A DNA stretch of 45,360 bases, taken from NCBI RefSeq assembly GCF_009765965.1, contig NZ_LMUL01000017.1:160729-206088 (forward strand), in the 5' to 3' direction. The position numbers and the translations under genes were made by a program. The notes beneath the pieces are model-generated. The model had not been told where the DNA came from. It saw only the letters and a program-made list of their open reading frames with translations, and did not search any database. Numbering within the stretch: position 1 is the stretch's first letter; every line of letters begins with the position of its first letter. Positions 8,616 through 18,354 of the stretch are shown piece by piece. This DNA comes from Caulobacter sp. S45 (GTDB lineage: Bacteria; Pseudomonadota; Alphaproteobacteria; Caulobacterales; Caulobacteraceae).

Positions 8616-9041
8616 CTATTCCGGCGGCGTGCGCGGCTGGCCCATCGGCGCGCTTCCCAGCGGCTCCACCGGATTGGAGACGTTGGTCAGGGCCTTGTCG
8701 GCCTTCATGGCGTCGGCCAGGGTGCGGATCGGCTCCTCGTCGGCGGTGGTGAACGTGAGCTGGTAGGGGATGGCCGAACGCCGGCTGTAATTGCTGAAGT
8801 CCACCAACGGTGGCTGGTTGAACCAGACGGAATAGGTCTTGCCCGGCAGGGTGCGGCAGATCAGGACGAAGCTGCGCTGGTCGTCCAGCAGGCGCGGGGT
8901 CTGGGCGCAGTCCGGATACAGGCCCTTGGGGCTGGGGACGTACGACCAGCCGTCGACCCTCATCTTCTCGCTGAAGGTGACCCGCAGCACCAGCAAGCCG
9001 GGCGTCACCTTGGCGTTCAGCGCCGGGAAGGTGCTCTCCAC
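8616..9041 (-). CDS. Exported conserved protein, start uncertain
   Basis: From the GTG at 9041 the protein has 141 residues and ends PMGQPRTPPE. It contains LRVTFSEKMRVDGWSY and TYSVWFNQPPLVDFSNYSRRSAIPY, which read like a beta-rich extracytoplasmic (Ig-like) domain with the DUF4430/CopC-like style of strands, but I cannot name the family. The same frame stays open to 9284, and at about 9155-9205 it encodes a hydrophobic stretch (CAFPLLAVALCALGAIAA) that looks like a signal peptide. No ATG, GTG or TTG lies in frame upstream of that stretch. Either the start is non-standard (an ATT lies at 9254), or there is a frameshift, or the conventional short start is real. It precedes the tusA-like gene by 11 nt. 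Confidence 0.6.
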   Translation of the reverse strand: MESTFPALNAKVTPGLLVLRVTFSEKMRVDGWSYVPSPKGLYPDCAQTPRLLDDQRSFVLICRTLPGKTYSVWFNQPPLVDFSNYSRRSAIPYQLTFTTADEEPIRTLADAMKADKALTNVSNPVEPLGSAPMGQPRTPPE

Positions 9042-9348
9042 GTGCGGTGTGGTTCGGGTGGCCCGAACCGTGATGTCTTGAGTTCGGGTGTTGAGCTCGG
9101 CCGCCGAAGGGGCGTCGGCCGGCGCATGTGAAGTCCCCTTCGGCGCGTCCGCGGCGATCGCCCCTAAGGCGCAGAGGGCGACGGCCAGAAGTGGGAAGGC
9201 GCACGGCGCGTGCGCCTCAGCCGTTCGGGGTAGATTGAAAAGACGGGCGAAAATGGCGGCTACCCCAGGTTCCGTGCGAACTGATCAAGCGCGCTCGGAA
9301 CGGTTTTATCAAGGCCGCCGCCCTTTTGCGTATCTGCGTCGTCTTAGC

Positions 9349-9384
9349 CGCTCCGAGAAGCGAAAAACCACCAACCTCGGAGCG
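9349..9384. repeat. Perfect 9-bp inverted repeat after the SnoaL-like gene
   Basis: CGCTCCGAG (9349-9357) and CTCGGAGCG (9376-9384) are separated by 18 nt, about 24 nt downstream of the leftward DUF1348 gene. A second 7-bp inverted repeat (9403-9409 with 9417-9423) covers that gene's stop. Together they may end its transcript, although neither is followed by a U-run. They could also be an operator for the next leftward gene. Confidence 0.4.
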
Positions 9385-9407
9385 CGGTCAGAAGTTTCGA
9401 CCCGATC

Positions 9408-9890
9408 TCAAAGACCGAGATCGCTTAGGCTCGGATGATCCGCGGGCCGCGGGCCGCTGCGGTCCCAATGGTATTTCCGTTCGTCCGGCCGGATCGACAG
9501 GTCGTTGATGCTGGCGTGGCGCGCGCGCATCAGGCCGTTCTCGTCGAACTCCCAGTTCTCGTTGCCGTAGGCGCGGAACCACTGGCCGCCTTCATCGTGG
9601 TACTCGTAGGCGAAGCGCACGGCGATGCGGTTTTCCGTGTACGCCCACAGCTCCTTGATCAGCCGGTAATCCAGTTCGCGCGCCCACTTGCGGGTGAGGA
9701 ACGTCACGATGTCGGCCCGCCCGTTCAGGAACTCCGAGCGGTTGCGCCAGCGGCTGTCCACCGTATAGGCCAACGACACGCGCTCGGGGTTGCAGGTGTT
9801 CCAGCCGTCCTCCGCGCCTCGGACCTTCTGGATCGCCGTCTCCCGCGTGAACGGCGGCAGGGGCGGGCGGGATTGGACCGTGTCGTTCAT
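9408..9890 (-). CDS. SnoaL-like / DUF1348 (NTF2-fold) protein
   Basis: 160 residues with the typical DUF1348 sequence: an N-terminal helix ([18 protein letters not shown]), then [38 protein letters not shown] and [18 protein letters not shown]. This is an NTF2-like cone fold that usually holds a small ligand. Many alphaproteobacteria carry one; no biochemical role is assigned. The ATG at 9890 has GAGGAAC about 7 nt upstream. It is divergent from hdaA, with 184 bp between the starts. Confidence 0.88.
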   Translation of the reverse strand: MNDTVQSRPPLPPFTRETAIQKVRGAEDGWNTCNPERVSLAYTVDSRWRNRSEFLNGRADIVTFLTRKWARELDYRLIKELWAYTENRIAVRFAYEYHDEGGQWFRAYGNENWEFDENGLMRARHASINDLSIRPDERKYHWDRSGPRPADHPSLSDLGL

Positions 9891-10042
9891 AGGTCTGTTC
9901 CTCGGCTTTGCGCGGACTTGCGCGTCTTAGTCTCGCCGCGCGAACTTTCCAATGCGTGCGAGGCGAAGGACGCGATAACGATAATTCATTCGGCCGCTGA
10001 TTTCCGGGTTGCGTGCATCGACGGCTCATGTCGCGCCTGATA

Positions 10043-10063
10043 AAATCTCACATGTGTAGATTT
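10043..10063. promoter_or_regulatory. Inverted repeat upstream of hdaA
   Basis: AAATCT and AGATTT arms enclose a CACATGTG core, ending 11 nt before the hdaA start codon. The position inside the leader or promoter suggests an operator or a stem in the 5' UTR. No known regulator consensus is recognised. Confidence 0.35.
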
Positions 10064-10074
10064 GGATCGATCAC

Positions 10075-10761
10075 GTGTCGGCGCAGCTTCGTCTAAGCCT
10101 TCAGCGTTCGCCCTCCTACGCGCGTGCGGCTTTCACTGTGTCGCAGTCGAACAGCGCCGCGACGCGGGTGCTGGACGCATGGCCGGACTGGCGCGGCGGC
10201 GCCTTGGTGCTGGTGGGGCCGCCCGGGTCGGGCAAGACCCACCTCGCCGCGATCTGGGCCAGGCGCGTCGGCGCCCAAATGATCTCGCCCAATGGCCCCG
10301 AACCCGAAGGCCTGGATCGGCCGATCCTGGTGGACGACGCCGATCAACACCTGCAGGGCGAGGCCCTGTTTCATCTGATCAACCTGGCCGCCCAGCACGG
10401 GTCCAGCCTGCTGATGACTGCGCGCGCGCCGCCCAGCCAGTGGCCGGCGGACCTGCCAGACCTGCGTTCGCGCCTCAACGCCCTGCCGGTTGCCGAACTG
10501 CTGGAGCCCGACGATGCGGTGCTGACCGCCATGCTGGCCAAGTTCTTCCGTGAGCGGAGCATTCGCCCATCCGACGAGCTTCTGGCCTACCTGTTGCGCC
10601 GGATCGAGCGTTCCGCTGTCCACGCCCAAGAGATCGTGGTCAAGTTGGATGAAGCCGCCGACGCCGCCCAGCGTCCGTTGACCCGGGCGCTGGCGCGGCA
10701 GGTCCTGGAAGACATGAGTGAGGACGACGATGAGAACGCCGATCATGCCCAGCCGGTCTGA
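10075..10761 (+). CDS. hdaA: DnaA-related regulatory ATPase HdaA
   Basis: 228 residues, the size of Hda proteins: a DnaA-like AAA+ module without the DNA-binding domain IV. The N-terminus holds QLRL (4-7), matching the clamp-binding motif by which Hda docks on the DNA polymerase sliding clamp. Walker A is GPPGSGKT (48-55) and the Walker B region is ILVDDAD (84-90). Hda with the loaded clamp stimulates ATP hydrolysis on DnaA after initiation, preventing re-replication. The start is GTG at 10075; placing it later would lose the clamp motif. It is followed closely by ppk, a neighbourhood I recall from Caulobacter. The C-terminal tail (DMSEDDDENADHAQPV) is acidic. Confidence 0.9.
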   Translation: MSAQLRLSLQRSPSYARAAFTVSQSNSAATRVLDAWPDWRGGALVLVGPPGSGKTHLAAIWARRVGAQMISPNGPEPEGLDRPILVDDADQHLQGEALFHLINLAAQHGSSLLMTARAPPSQWPADLPDLRSRLNALPVAELLEPDDAVLTAMLAKFFRERSIRPSDELLAYLLRRIERSAVHAQEIVVKLDEAADAAQRPLTRALARQVLEDMSEDDDENADHAQPV

Positions 10762-10830
10762 GCGCCCTTGACCCGCCGCCCGAAGCTCGCGGTCATCAAA
10801 CGGTCGCCGCCCGATGTCTATGATGAGAGT

Positions 10831-13053
10831 ATGAGCGAGATCGTCCACCTCGAACCCGAGGCCGCGCCTGCGCCCTCTTTGCCGCCGTCCGACAAGCTCA
10901 AGCTTGATCCGGTTCTGCTGCATTCGCCCGAGCGGTTCTTCAACCGGGAACTCTCGTGGTTGCGCTTCAACGAGCGCGTGCTGGAGGAGAGCGAGAACCG
11001 CGGCCATCCGCTCTTGGAACGGCTGCGCTTCCTGTCGATCTCGGCCAACAACCTCGATGAATTCTACATGGTGCGCATCGCCGGCCTTAAGGGTCAGGTG
11101 CGTGAAGGCGTGCGCGTGGTCAGCCAGGACGGCATGAGCCCCGTCGAACAACTCACCCGCGTCAGCAGCGCCGCCACCGAACTGATGACCGCCCAGCAGC
11201 GTATCTGGAAAACCCTCAGGGGCGAGCTGGCCAAGGAGAAGATCCTGGTCGTGGACGCTACCACGGTCACGCCGGCGGAGCGCAAGGCGCTGGAGGCGAC
11301 ATTCCTGGCCGAGCTGTTCCCGGTGCTGACGCCGCTGGCCGTCGATCCGGCCCACCCGTTCCCGTTCATGCCCAACCTGGCCTTCGCCCTGGCGCTGAAG
11401 CTGAAGCGGCGCTCGGACGGCAAGTCGTTCTACGCGCTCGCGCCCGTGCCCAACCAGGTGAAGCGGTTCTGGCCGCTACGCTACGAGGACCCCCGCAAGT
11501 CGCCGCGCGCCGAGCGCCGCTACATTGCGCTGGAAAGCCTGCTGGCCATGTTCCTGGACCGGCTGTTCCCCGACTGCGAGGTGCAGGCCCAGGGCCTGTT
11601 CCAGATCATCCGCGACAGCGACGTGGAGCTGGAGGAAGAGGCCGAAGACCTGGTGCGCGAGTTCGAGGCCCTGCTGCGCCAGCGTCGCCGGGGTTCGGTG
11701 GTGCGCATCGCGCTCGAAGCCTCGATGCCGGAAGAGCTGCAGGACCTGATCCTGCGCAACCTGCACTGCCACCCCGAAGAGGTGGTGCGCACCGACGGTC
11801 TGCTCGGCCTGTCGCAGCTGAACGAACTGATCCCGTCCAACCGGCCGGACCTGAAGTTCCCGCCCTACGAGCCGCGCTTCCCGGAGCGGGTGCTGGAGCA
11901 TGGCGGGGACTGTTTCGCCGCCATCCAGGAAAAGGACATCCTGGTCCACCACCCCTATGAGAGCTTCGACGTGGTGGTGCAGTTCCTGCGCCAGGCGGCC
12001 GCCGACCCCAACGTGCTGGCGATCAAGCAGACCCTGTACCGCACCAGCCACGACAGCCCCATCGTCGCCGCCCTGATCGATGCGGCCGACCGGGGCAAGA
12101 ACGTCACCGCCCTGGTGGAGATCAAGGCCCGCTTCGACGAGGCCGCCAACCTGAAATGGGCGCGCGACCTGGAACGCGCGGGCGTCCACGTCGTGTTCGG
12201 CTTCATCGAGTACAAGACCCACGCCAAGATCTCGGTGGTGGTGCGGCGCGAGGCGGCAGGCCTGAAGACCTACTGCCACTTCGGCACCGGCAACTACCAT
12301 CCGATCACCGCCAAGATCTACACCGACCTGTCGCTGTTCACCTGCGATCCCGACCTCGGTCGCGACGCCAGCAAGGTGTTCAACTACATCACCGGCTACG
12401 CCCCGCCGGATCATCTGGACAAGCTGGCGATCTCGCCGATCTCGCTCAAGCCGTCGCTGCTGGATCAGATCGGGCGCGAGGCCGACCACGCCCGCGCCGG
12501 CAAGCCCGCCGCCATCTGGGCCAAGCTCAATTCCCTGGTCGACCCCGAGGTGATCGACGCCCTGTACGCCGCCAGCCAGGCGGGGGTGCGGATCGACCTG
12601 GTGGTGCGCGGCATCTGCTGCCTGCGGCCTGGCCTGGCCGGCCTGTCGGAGAACATCCACGTCAAGAGCATCGTCGGCCGCTTCCTGGAGCATGGCCGGG
12701 TGATCTGTTTCGCCAACGGTTGCGAGATGCCGAGCCCGCAGACTCGGGTGTTCATCTCTTCGGCCGACTGGATGCCGCGCAACCTCGACCGCCGGATCGA
12801 GACCCTGGTCCCGGTGGAGAACCCCACCGTCCATCAGCAGGTGCTGGACCAGATCATGGTCGCCAACCTCAACGACGAGGCCCAGACCTGGACGCTGGCC
12901 GCCGACGGCGTCTACAAGCGCTACGACACCAGCGAAATCCGCAAGCCTTTCTCGGCGCACGAATACTTCATGACCAATCCCAGCCTGTCCGGCCGCGGCC
13001 GCAACGTGAAGATCCTGCCGCGCGCGTTCGAGCACGTGGGGCCGAGGCGATAG
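10831..13053 (+). CDS. ppk1: Polyphosphate kinase 1
   Basis: About 740 residues from the ATG at 10831; a TTG at 10768 would add 21. N-terminal domain: [19 protein letters not shown], then [20 protein letters not shown]. Catalytic phospholipase-D-like half: His483 in CHFGTGNYH is equivalent to the autophosphorylated histidine of E. coli PPK, and a second conserved His621 sits in RFLEHGR. The enzyme reversibly polymerises the gamma-phosphate of ATP into inorganic polyphosphate. It lies directly after hdaA and before ppx, so the two polyphosphate enzymes are probably one operon with hdaA. Confidence 0.95.
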   Translation: MSEIVHLEPEAAPAPSLPPSDKLKLDPVLLHSPERFFNRELSWLRFNERVLEESENRGHPLLERLRFLSISANNLDEFYMVRIAGLKGQVREGVRVVSQDGMSPVEQLTRVSSAATELMTAQQRIWKTLRGELAKEKILVVDATTVTPAERKALEATFLAELFPVLTPLAVDPAHPFPFMPNLAFALALKLKRRSDGKSFYALAPVPNQVKRFWPLRYEDPRKSPRAERRYIALESLLAMFLDRLFPDCEVQAQGLFQIIRDSDVELEEEAEDLVREFEALLRQRRRGSVVRIALEASMPEELQDLILRNLHCHPEEVVRTDGLLGLSQLNELIPSNRPDLKFPPYEPRFPERVLEHGGDCFAAIQEKDILVHHPYESFDVVVQFLRQAAADPNVLAIKQTLYRTSHDSPIVAALIDAADRGKNVTALVEIKARFDEAANLKWARDLERAGVHVVFGFIEYKTHAKISVVVRREAAGLKTYCHFGTGNYHPITAKIYTDLSLFTCDPDLGRDASKVFNYITGYAPPDHLDKLAISPISLKPSLLDQIGREADHARAGKPAAIWAKLNSLVDPEVIDALYAASQAGVRIDLVVRGICCLRPGLAGLSENIHVKSIVGRFLEHGRVICFANGCEMPSPQTRVFISSADWMPRNLDRRIETLVPVENPTVHQQVLDQIMVANLNDEAQTWTLAADGVYKRYDTSEIRKPFSAHEYFMTNPSLSGRGRNVKILPRAFEHVGPRR

Positions 13054-13079
13054 TCCCAGCCGCTCCCACGCGTTCGGAC

Positions 13080-14591
13080 ATGTGGGCCTCGGGCGATCGG
13101 CCGAGTCGCGACGTCGCGGTCCTGGACGTGGGATCGAACTCGGTCCGCCTGGTGATGTATCGCCTGGAAGGCCGGGCGATCTGGACGGTGTTCAACGAAA
13201 AGGTGCTGGCGGGTCTTGGCCGTAGCGTCGGTGAGACCGGCGCCCTGTCGCCCGAGGGGGTGACGGCGGCGATGTCGGCGCTGCGCCGATTCCATGCGGT
13301 GCTCGACGGCTCCAGCTCCATCCAGGTGTTCAGCGCCGCCACCGCCGCCGTGCGCCAAGCCAAGGACGGCCCGGCCTTCGTCGCCCGCGTGCGCGCCGAG
13401 ACCGGCCTGGATATCCGCGTCCTGTCCGGCGAGGAGGAGGCGCACTTCTCCGCCCTCGGCGTCGCCGCCGGCCAGCCCGATGCGAACGGGGTGGTGGGCG
13501 ATCTGGGCGGCTCCAGCCTGGAACTGGTGCGCATCGCGGAAGGTCTTCCCGGCCCTGGCGTGACCCTGCCGCTCGGTCCCTTCGCCCTGGGAGCACCGGC
13601 GCCGATCGAGCCGTTGGCGACCGCCCGCGCCATCCGCGCCCGGTTGGCCAGATGCGCCGACGCCTACACCAGCGACACCTTCTATGCGGTCGGCGGGGCC
13701 TGGCGGAACATCGCCCTGATCCACATGGAGGCGACCGGCTATCCGCTGCGGATCGTGCACCAGTACGAGATGGGGGCCCGCGACGCGCTGGATGCGGCGC
13801 GCTTCGTCGCCCAGCAGTCCCGCGCCTCGCTGGAGCGGATGCCCGGCGTCTCCAAGAAGCGGGCCGAGACGCTGCCCTACGCCGCCCTGGTGCTGGAGGC
13901 GCTGGTCGAGACCCTGCAACTTCAGCGCGTCTGCTTCTCCGCCTATGGCCTGCGCGAGGGTCTGCTGCTCGACGCCATGTCCCCGGAACTGCGAGCCCAG
14001 GACCCGCTGGTCGAGGGTTGCGCCGCGCTCGGCGCGCGCATGGGCGCCAGCGACAGCCTCGGTCCGGCGCTGGAGGACTGGCTGCGTCCGTTGTGGACCG
14101 CGTTGCCGCCCCTGTTCGAGGGATCGCCGCCGCGCGACGCCCTGCTGCTCGCCGCCGCTTGCCGGCTGGCCGACCTGGGCGCGCGCCTGCATCCCGATCA
14201 CCGTGCCGATCTCGCCTTCGACCAGGTGCTGCGCGCGCCGATCGCGGGGCAGAGCCACCCCGAGCGCGCCTACCTGGCCGCCGCGGTGTTCTCGCGCCAT
14301 ACCTCCCAAGTGGCGATCCGGCCGGACAGCGGATTGGCCCGGGTGCTGACCCCCGAGCGGCTGACCCGTGCGCGGGCGCTGGGTGCGGCGATGCGGCTGG
14401 CCTGCGACCTGTCGGGCCGCAGCGAGACCCTGCTCGCCGTCTGCAGCCTCGAACTTCGCGACGGCGTGCTGACGCTCACGCTCAAGCCGGGCGCGGCCGA
14501 CCTGCTGCTGGGCGAGCAGACCCGCAAGCGCCTGTCCGCCCTAGCCGGCGTGCTGGGCTGCGGCCACCGGATCGAGTCGCCGGGCGCCTGA
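13080..14591 (+). CDS. ppx: Exopolyphosphatase (Ppx/GppA family)
   Basis: 503 residues: an actin-like ASKHA fold with phosphate-1 motif VLDVGSNSVRLVMY (about 14-27), phosphate-2 motif GDLGGSSLELV, and the C-terminal HD-like helical half typical of longer Ppx proteins. It releases phosphate from polyphosphate and may also act on pppGpp. The ATG at 13080 gives MWASGDRPSRDVAVLDVG, a normal short lead into the first motif. It begins 26 nt after ppk1. Downstream there is no clear terminator before the accessory island. Assignment as exopolyphosphatase rather than GppA rests on the ppk neighbour. Confidence 0.93.
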   Translation: MWASGDRPSRDVAVLDVGSNSVRLVMYRLEGRAIWTVFNEKVLAGLGRSVGETGALSPEGVTAAMSALRRFHAVLDGSSSIQVFSAATAAVRQAKDGPAFVARVRAETGLDIRVLSGEEEAHFSALGVAAGQPDANGVVGDLGGSSLELVRIAEGLPGPGVTLPLGPFALGAPAPIEPLATARAIRARLARCADAYTSDTFYAVGGAWRNIALIHMEATGYPLRIVHQYEMGARDALDAARFVAQQSRASLERMPGVSKKRAETLPYAALVLEALVETLQLQRVCFSAYGLREGLLLDAMSPELRAQDPLVEGCAALGARMGASDSLGPALEDWLRPLWTALPPLFEGSPPRDALLLAAACRLADLGARLHPDHRADLAFDQVLRAPIAGQSHPERAYLAAAVFSRHTSQVAIRPDSGLARVLTPERLTRARALGAAMRLACDLSGRSETLLAVCSLELRDGVLTLTLKPGAADLLLGEQTRKRLSALAGVLGCGHRIESPGA

Positions 14592-14641
14592 ACCTTCTTC
14601 CGCATTGACGTCGCCTGGAAACCGACTCGATTGTGCAAAAT

Positions 14642-14656
14642 GTTCATGTTATGTTC
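14642..14656 (+). promoter_or_regulatory. Candidate LexA (SOS) box
   Basis: GTTC-ATGTTAT-GTTC matches exactly the GTTC-N7-GTTC direct-repeat site that LexA binds in alphaproteobacteria, including Caulobacter. It lies 26 nt upstream of the ATG of the toxin-like gene, a normal operator position. A chance match is possible, since only eight fixed bases define the site. Confidence 0.55.
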
Positions 14657-14682
14657 CGTTTCCATTGCTACCGGAGATCGAC

Positions 14683-15646
14683 ATGGCGCTTCCCTTCCTG
14701 CGCAAGTTCACCACCGCCGGGCCGGAGGGCGATGGGCGCTAGGCCTATGTCAACGCCGACGGCGCCTTCATCGGCTGTGGCACGCCCCTGCTGGAACGCG
14801 ACGCCTACGGGCGCTGGACGCCGCGCGACACCGCCGTGCTCGAAGGGCTGCTGACCAAGGGCTACGGCGTCCCGGTTGCGCTCGGCGGGCGGGCGGGCAG
14901 GGCGGCTGCGCAGCATCGCCGAGGCGCTGAACAAGGGCGACCTTGCCCTGGCCGAAATCTCCCTGGTCTATCTGGAGCTGCCGCCCCTGCCGAGCGACGC
15001 CCACGCCCAGGCCATGGCGAAGGCCAACGACCTGCTGTCCAAATACAACCGCGATCAGCCGCGCGCGCCCAAGGGCGACCCGGACGGCGGCCAGTGGGTC
15101 GGCGGCGGCGACGCCGGAGGCGGTCACGCCTCTGGCGCACACGAGGGTGGCGCTCATGCGGGGATCATCCTGGCTGTCGATCGGGAAGACCCGACCCACG
15201 CCAAGAAGCGTCGCTTCATCGAGGCGCATCTGGCCGACGCGCAGAAGGGAGCCGCCGAATTGCATGTCCCAGTGGAAAATATTCTTGGGATAACCGCACT
15301 AGAATCGGGATGGGGCACAGGGGATTTTGTTCAAGGCGGAAAGAATAATTATTTTGGAGCAGAATGGCCCGCTCCATTTTCTGGAAAACCTGTTTCAGCG
15401 GCGGGCAATCCCAAAAGGCTTATGGCGACCTTTTCCAGCTACAAGCAAAGTTTAGATAGTTTTATACGGAAAAATAAATCTCACCTATTTGGTGTTTCTG
15501 ATCCAAGTTCTTTTGCAAAAATTGCACAGGAAATTGGAAAATTCAGGATAAATACCGAAACTGGAGAGCCGGAGCCACACTACACCAATAGTGTGGTTGC
15601 GACCATCCGTAGTGTCCGCCGTATGCTCGGCGAGAAGATCGCTTAG
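14683..15646 (+). pseudogene. Disrupted toxin-like protein with C-terminal glucosaminidase domain
   Basis: Frame 1 starts at the ATG at 14683 (ribosome site CCGGAGA) and reads MALPFLRKFTTAGPEGDGR, then a TAG at 14740-14742. It continues AYVNADGAFIG through KGYGVPVALGGRAG. At about 14885-14905, in a GGGC-repeat tract, the reading moves to another frame (one extra base) and continues LRSIAEALNKGDLALAEIS to the stop at 15646. A linker KYNRDQPRAPKGDPDGGQW precedes the C-terminal domain, which contains ENILGITALESGWGTG and GGKNNYFGAEW, typical of peptidoglycan N-acetylglucosaminidase (lysozyme-like) domains. From about 15280 the DNA is strikingly AT-rich. The part after the frameshift is open from a TTG at 14876, so a shortened protein might still be made. 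Sequencing error cannot be excluded for either lesion. Confidence 0.75.
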
Positions 15647-15656
15647 GAGCCGTGCC

Positions 15657-16064
15657 ATGAGATTTCAAAAAAAGGTGTGGTGTGCGTTGAGCATATTCAT
15701 CTGGGCATGCTCAAGTACGGTTCGGGCCGAAATCCCAAAGAAATTAACAGAACCGCAAGCTTATAAGCTTCTTAGAGGACTTTACGGAAATCTTCATGGG
15801 GGATTTTTTGATTACAGTCCTGATGTAGATAAGATTTTCTATGCATATCAAGGTATAGGTCGCCCTGGAACCGAAGGTGGATTCGGATTTTTTTCCGTCA
15901 ATCCTTGGACGGGAGATGTTTGGGCGCTTTGGGGATGTTATAAGCTGAAGATGCCGGAGCTGCGGGCAGCGAAAGCCGAAATCCGCCGCCGCTTTACGGC
16001 TGCGGAGCTGAAACAGTACGATCGCCTGAGCCGTTTGAAGCCGGATTGCATCGTCGAGGACTGA
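15657..16064 (+). CDS. Small exported protein, possible immunity protein
   Basis: 135 residues. The ATG at 15657 has AGGAG 8 nt upstream and follows the glucosaminidase gene by only 10 nt. Residues 1-24 are a signal peptide (MRFQKKVWCALSIFIWACSS, cleavage probably after TVRA); IWAC is a poor lipobox. The mature part has no family I recognise: aromatic residues and glycines (HGGFFDYSPDVDKIFYAY, GGFGFFSVNPWTGDVWALWG), two cysteines (WGCYK, PDCIVE) and a charged helix AAKAEIRRRFTAAELKQYDR. The gene is AT-rich for its first 300 nt. Its place after a peptidoglycan hydrolase and its export fit a periplasmic immunity protein. That is inference from context. Confidence 0.75.
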   Translation: MRFQKKVWCALSIFIWACSSTVRAEIPKKLTEPQAYKLLRGLYGNLHGGFFDYSPDVDKIFYAYQGIGRPGTEGGFGFFSVNPWTGDVWALWGCYKLKMPELRAAKAEIRRRFTAAELKQYDRLSRLKPDCIVED

Positions 16065-16072
16065 AAGGCGGT

Positions 16073-17254
16073 TCAGCCCCCGCTCGCCGCCTTCGCCGTG
16101 GGCTGCGGCGCGATCTCGGCCACGCGCACCCGCGCGCCGTCGAGCACCAGGGCCAGTTCGCCGCGCTTGAGGCGCAGGGCGTCCTCGCCGAACACCTCGC
16201 GCCGCCAGCCGGTCAGGGCGCCGACGCCGGCGTTGTCGTCGGCGGCGATCTTCTCCAGGTCCGAGACGGTCGCGATCAACTTGGACGCCACGCCCGCATC
16301 CTCGGCCCGCGCCTTCAGCAGCACCTTGAGCAGCTCCACCGTCGCCCCGGCCGATTGCGGCGGCGGGGGCGGGCGCTCGACCACGGGGGCGTAGGCCTCC
16401 GGGTCCCGCAGCGCCTCGCGGATGGCGGCCAGCAGGTCCGGCCCGAACTTGGAGCCGGCGAATCCCTTGGGCACCGAGCGCAGGCGGTTGAGCCCGTCGG
16501 CGTCCAGCGGCGCCTGGGTGGCGATCTCGTCCATCGCCTCGTCCTTGAGGATGCGGCCGCGCGGCTGGTCGCGGGTCTGGGCGGTGCGCTCGCGCCACGC
16601 CGCCACGCCCTTGAACACCGCCAGGTATTTGGGGGTGAACTTGCGCGGTTTCAGCCGCCGCCAGGCCTTTTCCGGATCGACGTCGTAGAAGGACGGGTCG
16701 GTCAAGGCCGCCATCTCCTCCGCCACCCAGACCAGCCGTCCGGCCTTCTCCAGCCGTTCGCGCAGCTTGGGGAAGAACTTGGCCAGGTGCGTCACGTCCG
16801 CCAGGGCGTAGTCGAGCTGGGCCTCCGATAGCGGCCGGCGGCTCCAGTCGGTGAAGCGGCTGGACTTGTCCAGGTCGATGCGCAGCATCTGGCGCACCAG
16901 CGCGTCGTACGCGATCTGCTCGCCGAATCCCGCCGCCATCGCCGCCACCTGGGTGTCGAACAACGGGCGCGGGATCGCCTTGAGATTGTTGAAGATTTCC
17001 ACGTCCTGGCGGGCGGCGTGGAACACCTTGAGGATGCGTTCGTCGCGCATCAGCTCCAGGAACGGCTCCAGGTCCAGGTCCGGCGCCAGGGGGTCGATCA
17101 CCCCGCCGTGCTCGGGTCCGGCGGCCTGGATCAGGCACAGATTGGGCCAGTAGGTGGTCTCGCGCATGAACTCCGTGTCCACGGCGATGAAGGGCTGGTC
17201 GGCGAGATAGGCGCAAAATGCCTCTAGCTCGGCGTTGGAAGTGATCGGCGTCAT
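16073..17254 (-). CDS. rnd: Ribonuclease D
   Basis: 393 residues. It has the DEDDy exonuclease motifs: Exo I VDTEF (25-29), Exo II around [13 protein letters not shown], and Exo [12 protein letters not shown] with its tyrosine. An HRDC domain follows at about 208-290 ([20 protein letters not shown]). RNase D trims the 3' ends of tRNA and other small RNAs in the cytoplasm. The ATG at 17254 is standard. The gene ends 8 nt from the convergent immunity-like gene, so the island insertion stops sharply at this housekeeping gene. It is divergent from purM. Confidence 0.94.
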   Translation of the reverse strand: MTPITSNAELEAFCAYLADQPFIAVDTEFMRETTYWPNLCLIQAAGPEHGGVIDPLAPDLDLEPFLELMRDERILKVFHAARQDVEIFNNLKAIPRPLFDTQVAAMAAGFGEQIAYDALVRQMLRIDLDKSSRFTDWSRRPLSEAQLDYALADVTHLAKFFPKLRERLEKAGRLVWVAEEMAALTDPSFYDVDPEKAWRRLKPRKFTPKYLAVFKGVAAWRERTAQTRDQPRGRILKDEAMDEIATQAPLDADGLNRLRSVPKGFAGSKFGPDLLAAIREALRDPEAYAPVVERPPPPPQSAGATVELLKVLLKARAEDAGVASKLIATVSDLEKIAADDNAGVGALTGWRREVFGEDALRLKRGELALVLDGARVRVAEIAPQPTAKAASGG

Positions 17255-17328
17255 GGGCTAGCTATAGCTCGCTTCGCCCCGGCTCCAAGGGAATCGTGGC
17301 GAATACGTGTTCCGATGGAAAGTGTTGC

Positions 17329-18350
<1,022 letters not shown>

Positions 18351-18354
<4 letters not shown>

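Noticed and set aside
12156-13079. The ppx frame stays open more than 900 nt upstream of the chosen start
   Set aside because: That stretch is a shadow of ppk1 in another frame; the Ppx signature begins 13 residues after the ATG at 13080.
15744-17216. 490-codon minus-strand frame over rnd and the immunity-like gene
   Set aside because: Arg/Gly/Pro-rich shadow of rnd (which is in another frame) and antisense to the immunity-like gene.
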